Assembly: GCA_024509875.1 (NCBI GenBank)
Contig: JAMPIV010017546.1
Coordinates: 1-64,000 of the forward strand
DNA: 64,000 bases
Reading direction: 5' to 3'
DNA from: Oreohelix idahoensis
Taxonomy: Eukaryota; Mollusca; Gastropoda; Stylommatophora; Oreohelicidae
Positions 58,927 through 64,000 of this stretch are shown here, piece by piece. The translations under genes and the position numbers were made by a program. A model generated the notes under the pieces. The model saw only the letters and a program-made list of their open reading frames with translations. It had not been told where the DNA came from and ran no database searches. How positions within the stretch are numbered: the stretch's first letter is position 1; the number at the start of each line of letters is the position of its first letter.

Positions 58927-59545
58927 ATATAATCATCATCATCATTTATCGCCCACCCTGCCACATTATAACTGTGTTTAAAACAAACCAAAAAAAAAAA
59001 ACTCGCGGACCTTGTTGTTCGAAGCAACACATTCATTCAATCAGCACATTACCATTGACACACCCCTTCAAATACAAAACACAATATATATTCAAAGTTC
59101 AATTTTTCTCTTATTTCCACCTTATATTACATTGTGCACAGATGTGTCACAACTCAAGTCTGAAGCTGCCGCCATCTTCGCTTGTGATGGGCAACTATGA
59201 TTATTATTATATTACATTATATAGTTATTATATGAAATAGGCTGGGTCAGCGTGGGTCGAAACATTAAACATTATAATATATCATGAAAAGGAGCTCCAT
59301 TATAATGTTTCAGCAAATTTTAGAGCGTCAAATATTTGAAGATCGACAAATATACAAAGATCATTTGTTGCTAAATAAAAGTGATTAATACACGATTAAT
59401 ACTGCCTCGCAACTGAAGACATAATACTCAGTAAAATGAGATTACTTTTAATCGAATGTAGATCAAATTAAAAATGTGTGTGTACTTTTTTTTTTCGAGT
59501 GTGCCAAAGTCTTAAATACAATAATTGTTCATTGTCTAGTGTCTA
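58927..59545. other. Unassigned AT-rich stretch
   Basis: Short frames at 58911-59240 have no recognisable domain; nothing else seen. Confidence 0.5.
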
Positions 59546-60115
59546 GTCTATATGCTGGTACACTCTTTAATAGTGTAGTGTTGTTTGTGTAGTGTGTAAG
59601 TTGATACATTCTTTGATAGTTTAGTCTTGTTTGTGTAATGTGTAAGTTGAAACATTCTTTGACAGTTTAGTGTTGTTTGTGTAGTGTGTAAGTTGATACA
59701 TTGTTCGATAGTTTAGTGTTGTGTGTACGTTGATACATTCTTTGATAGTTTAGTGTTGTTTGTGTAGTGTGTAAGTTGATACATTCTTTGGCAGTTTAGT
59801 TTGTGTAATGTGCAAGTTGAAACATTCTTTGATAGTTTAGTGTTATTTGTGTAGTGTGTGAGTTGATACATTCTTCGATAGTTTAGTGTTGTTTGTGTAG
59901 TGTGTAAGTTGATACATTCTTTGATAGTTTAGTCTTGTTTGTGTAATGTGTAAGTTGAAACATTCTTTGATAGTTTAGTGTTGTTTGTGTAGTGTGTAAG
60001 TTGATACATTCTTCGATAATTTAGTGTTGTTTATGTAGTGTGCACGTTGATACATTCTTCGATAGTTTAGTGTTGTTTGTGTAGTGTGTAAGTTGATACA
60101 TTCTTTGTTAGATGT
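59546..60115 (+). repeat. 46-bp minisatellite, about 12 copies
   Basis: Units share GTTGATACATTCTTTGATAG, TTTAGTGTTG and TTTGTGTAGTGTGTAA, with point and small length variation. Confidence 0.92.
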
Positions 60116-60897
60116 CAGGCAGAATGATAATATGGGCTGAGGTTTCCTCTATGCGCTACGATTTGCTCTAATTACATCGAATTTAGGCCAACCTTCCTCC
60201 AGGGTCATCCGGGATTTGGGAAAATAGATTATTACGCCAGTGTTGCCGGACATTTGAATAATGAGGTAGCTCCAAAGTCAAGGTCATCTAAACCTGATCG
60301 AACTGGCCCGTAGCAGGGATCCGGATCTCCGGGGCATTTAAATGGTCACTTAATTTAGGGAACATCTGTCCAGTGTTATTCAGAGATTGATAGCTGGGAA
60401 CAATCTTGACATTAATCTTAACGATGTTCTAATTTGTGCCATGTCCTGAGAGAGTGAAAATTGCCTTAAGTTTCATATTACGAATTTATGCTCTTTCACC
60501 TGGGTGACATTCTAACCTAGACTAAAGTGGAACTGATGCAAATAACCAGTGTGATACCAGTGGAAGATATGTGAAGAGAAAGCGCTGAAGTTATATAGGA
60601 CACACACTGAAAAGACAACAGTTTATAGCATTACAGGGAAGTACATGTGTCGGAATCCTGGAGGTAAGACAATTAGAGACAAAACATAAGGCACGTTAAG
60701 TCCTTGAACGAATGGCACTGGACAGAAAGGATTTAGAATGTACCTGTTAAACGCCTGTGGCAGCACGCGAGCTGAAATATAATGGAAGAACAGAACATGG
60801 CAAGCTAGAATATATTCCTGCGACACAAACTAGAGCGATAGGAAGTTTTACATCGAACCTATGTTTTTATATGGACAATAAGCAAAAGAAAAAAAAA
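60116..60897. other. Unassigned spacer
   Basis: No gene or repeat recognised. Confidence 0.5.
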
Positions 60898-60921
60898 GGG
60901 GGGGGGGGGGGGGGGGGGGGG
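60898..60921 (+). repeat. Poly-G run
   Basis: About 24 G directly after an A/G-rich stretch; the LTR of the third element begins within 2-4 bases. Confidence 0.95.
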
Positions 60922-60924
60922 TTG

Positions 60925-63372
60925 TGTGACATACAATGGAAATGAAGTCTATTATAATCCTACAGCTTTCCGTGACCAAGCCGTAGTTCTAGGATTCGTT
61001 CGTAAAGTCAAACATTTGACAGACTGCATTACTAATACTTTTAGCCACGCCTCTTTTTCTTGAGTTGTAAACAAAAGAGCTTGTTTGCCAACCTTCGCAA
61101 ACCTGTCATTCTTAGCAGGGAGCGCACCACGTCAGTTTACGCAAGTTCCTCACGCGAGCTGAGCTGTCAGTATTACGATGTCGAGCAAATCGCACGTGGC
61201 AAACACGTGGGATCAGTTAATGGCTTTTTGAAGATTCTCTCAATAAGGGAGCTAATCCTTTAATGTTTATTCACCCAGGGGGAGATAAATTAATTGATCT
61301 CAGAAGCGAACAGAAATCTCGGGGAAAAGCCCGCTACACGAACTTAGCTTTGTTGTCGTTAGCAGCGGCCGACAGAAGCGACCGTTAAACCCTTGATCGA
61401 GGAAACGTAGTTTCAGATTTCTCGGCTTGGAAGCAGAGTGTGAGAATTCACATCTTCTAGAAATCATTTCAACATGATCCTATATAAACTGCGTCTTTCT
61501 CAAATCCTTATCAGTCATCGCTCAGAAATTTCAGATAATCTAAGCACGTTATTCTAGAACCAATGTGGCAGTTGTGTTAATAGATTCGTAGGGATCTTAT
61601 TCTGTTTTTTCTGGTAATATAAATTTGTGCTTAAGCGTGTTAATGTGATACGTTACCAGTATAATTCACTGTGATTTTAGCGTTAAAAACTAGTGAAATA
61701 AACAACGCGTAGCTATTTTATTCCAGATAGTTCCGTTTGTATGATAAGTTAATCACCCGCTCTATACCACAAGAAGATACGGCTTAGTGACTGACAATTT
61801 TCTAAAGTGCGACTATTGTGACAGATACGATTCACGTTTATTCCATTTTGTGTAATCGTAGTAAGTGAATGTTAGTTATACCTGACGCGGAAAATCTAAT
61901 AGCTACTAACAACAGGTGATATTTGTTAAGTACGCGTAGGGAGTGTCGCGTGGTGAGAAAAAAAATACGCAAGACAAATTCTTGGTTGGGATATTTTTAA
62001 ACCGAGCGGACGCGAGTGCCTCTCGCTATCATTTTCCAGCGCTGTGTACTGGCTACAAAAACGAAGCGATATTTGTTTTTGATGGCTAACGAATAAAATT
62101 CCTATAAAAAGAAGGAATGATCGGAAAGAGTTGATAATAGTATCGTTAGGAGCGGAGAAGTCCACATTTATTTCCTTTTAAACAACTAATTCCACCGTTG
62201 TTGCAAAAAGAAGATAGAAGCTTGAGAACAGACCACCTCATCATATTTTGTCAAGTTAAGCCACTTTGAAAAATTATATAAATTCTAAGACCAACCCAAT
62301 AGAGGAAATTATTGGAGGGAAAGAAGCTGTTGATGGTACAATTAAAGTAAGGTATAAACACACATGATTCATACAAAAGATAAAAAGAACGGAACGGAGG
62401 AAGAAAATAAGAAAACACAAAACAGCGGCGCGAGCCGGTTGGAATGAAAATTTTAGCCGCAGGCGTGAGCTGCTTTCTCGCTCGCTCGCTGGCTGTGTAT
62501 AAATAGAGAGAAATCGTGGCAGACAGGTTACACAAAAAAAATTGAAAACCTCGGAAGAGAGACGAATCTGAAGGCAGAGGAGGGAGAGAAGGATCAACAC
62601 CTGAGCAAGTTCATTCCTATTTGTTATGCCGGGCAGTTGAACTTTTGCCAAGCCTTTCAGTCAGTTCTACTTCTGATTTATCCTAAAAGGGGTATGTAAT
62701 ATTACGAATATATATGTATTTTTGTATGTAAATACTTCTTTTACAGGTTTGATAATTAAAGTAAACTGCGCGACAACATTTGAATTCAAAATGGAGAATG
62801 AGGCAAGGACCAGGATGCATAACAGAGACGCGCAGGAATGGAAAGGCAGAACTAAGGGAAGGCCTATGTTGTATAACATTGTTTTATTGATGACTGCAAT
62901 TCAAACTGACTGTAGAAGGAAACTGCAGCATCATGACTGTGTACAGAAATTGTATTATGTATTTTTGAGAATGTAATCACTTAGACTTGTCATTGCATAT
63001 ACACTGCCATTGAACCAGAACTTATCATTGCCTATACACTGCCATTGAACCAGAACTTATGCCATACCTATATAAGCATACACTGAACACATCACCTCAC
63101 AACACGCAGACCCGTGAGAAATCACCACACAAGGACTAGCCACATGCTATATATTTTGCAGGTTTACTGGTCTAGTTTGGAACAGCCTGATCTGAAACTA
63201 CCATCCACTCAACGTATACTGTGTGTGACGGAGTTCAAGTGTTTTGGCTCCATCATTCCTTGGCTAGCCAAACATAAGATCCAAGAAGCTACACTCGTGT
63301 GTTACCAGACATTGTCCAGGACTGTAAAGCTAAACCCTAAGTGTTAATATTCAAAAACCTTCTGTCAGAACA
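60925..63372 (+). repeat. 5' LTR of third element
   Basis: Inferred from TGTGACATAC at the left (like TGTGACAGG of the insertion at 19805) to GTCAGAACA just before the primer site. TATA-like TATATAAA at 61481. A 36-bp tandem duplication (CATATACACTGCCATTGAAC) lies at 62992-63060. The left boundary is an inference; the right one is fixed by the primer site. Confidence 0.6.
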
Positions 63373-63375
63373 TTT

Positions 63376-63395
63376 TGGGGGCTCGATCGCGGGAT
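63376..63395 (+). promoter_or_regulatory. Primer binding site, tRNA-Pro-like (third element)
   Basis: TGGGGGCTCGATCGCGGGAT, 3 bases after the LTR, differs from the tRNA-Pro complement type TGGGGGCTCGTCCGGGAT by small insertions. Confidence 0.65.
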
Positions 63396-63651
63396 TATCT
63401 TATTATCCGGAGCCAGTATCTATCCTTCTTGTATCTCTTTCTCATAGGAAGTCTTGGTAATAGTAAAAAAAAAAAAAAAAATTATTTTTTGAAAAAAGTA
63501 AATTTTAAATTTTTTTTGAAAAGTACCTTTGAAGTACACAAGTTAAATAGTGGTCTCTCACATTGGTTGAAGGAATATTGTACGTCTTTAATTAAGTTAG
63601 CTTAAGTAATTAATTAGTAGTAACATTAGATACTCCTTTCAACGTAACGCC

Positions 63652-64000
63652 ATGGCTGACTTGGTAAAGTTCAAAACTGCAATCATGCAGATGGGTAAGG
63701 AACTTGGTTTGTCAGATGAAGCTCTCATCCAATATGTTACTACGGAAGTGGATAAGCATATGGACAGGGAAGAACGAAAGTTGCAATTAGAGACTGAAGC
63801 AAAGAAATTAGAGGCTGATAGAGAAGCAAAGAAATTAGAGGCTGAAGAAAGGCGGTTGCAAGCAGAAGCGGAAAGAGAAGCTAAGAGGCTACAGTTGGAA
63901 GCTGAAAATAGGAGGTTAGAGGTTGAGGCTGAAGCTAGGAGGTTGGAGGCTGAAAGAGGACATGAGCTAAGGATGAAGCAGCTGGAACTTCAATCGGTTG
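63652..64000 (+). CDS. Gag N-terminus of third element (truncated by window end)
   Basis: ATG in a good context (CGCCATGG) opens a frame that stays open for 116 codons to the window end. MADLVKFKTAIMQMGKELGL aligns with the start of the nested Gag, with the shared ALIQYVT.E.DK.M.RE segment. Residues 40-110 form a charged coiled coil (KKLEADREAKKLEAEERR). Product: structural particle protein. No break is seen in the visible part. Confidence 0.82.
   Translation, partial: MADLVKFKTAIMQMGKELGLSDEALIQYVTTEVDKHMDREERKLQLETEAKKLEADREAKKLEAEERRLQAEAEREAKRLQLEAENRRLEVEAEARRLEAERGHELRMKQLELQSV

Larger units (their letters stand above)
60925..64000 (+). mobile_element. Third Gmr1-type-related LTR retrotransposon, 5' part only
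   Basis: 5' LTR (60925-63372), tRNA-Pro-like primer site (63376), leader and the start of gag (63652). The gag is related to that of the nested element. The element continues beyond the window, so its pol order cannot be seen. Confidence 0.75.

Overview
This window looks like intergenic DNA from an animal, probably a lophotrochozoan and perhaps a mollusc; the taxonomic guess is inference from the transposon mix (Gmr1-type Ty3/gypsy elements, RTE-like LINEs, Tc1-like elements, long microsatellites). I found no host gene, tRNA, rRNA or CRISPR array. Nearly every recognisable segment is a transposable element, a solo LTR, a minisatellite or a microsatellite.

Region 1-16568 is one Ty3/gypsy-like LTR retrotransposon, from the last 33 bases of its 5' LTR to the end of its 3' LTR. 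A second gypsy-like element (4172-12708) is inserted in its integrase. In both elements the integrase zinc finger and the GPY/F-type C-terminus lie upstream of reverse transcriptase and RNase H. This is the pol order of the Gmr1 group, not that of canonical Ty3/gypsy. A third relative begins at 60925 (5' LTR about 2.4 kb, tRNA-Pro-like primer site, start of gag at 63652) and runs off the window.

Between them lie a 27-bp minisatellite (17384-18638), a very long LTR-like insertion (19805-25211) that splits a TA microsatellite and carries a LINE copy with a 12-13 bp target duplication, antisense and sense LINE remnants (25.8-31.3 kb), a 40-bp CAGCTG-rich minisatellite (33178-35415) and a broken Tc1-like transposon (37269-38783). 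There are also solo LTRs at 28784-30965, 39893-42042, 48374-49318, 49888-52310 and probably 56907-58926. Three of these have perfect 5-bp target duplications; several interrupt older repeats, which gives a relative order of insertion.

The retrotransposon genes would work together as a retrotransposition apparatus: Gag particle, protease, integrase, RT and RNase H. The host and nested copies are broken by frameshifts, most of them in homopolymer runs, and both lack the integrase catalytic Glu region, so neither looks autonomous as read. The long unassigned stretches (42.2-47 kb, 52.4-53.1 kb, 55.6-56.9 kb, 58.9-59.5 kb, 60.1-60.9 kb) are AT-rich and show nothing I can name.
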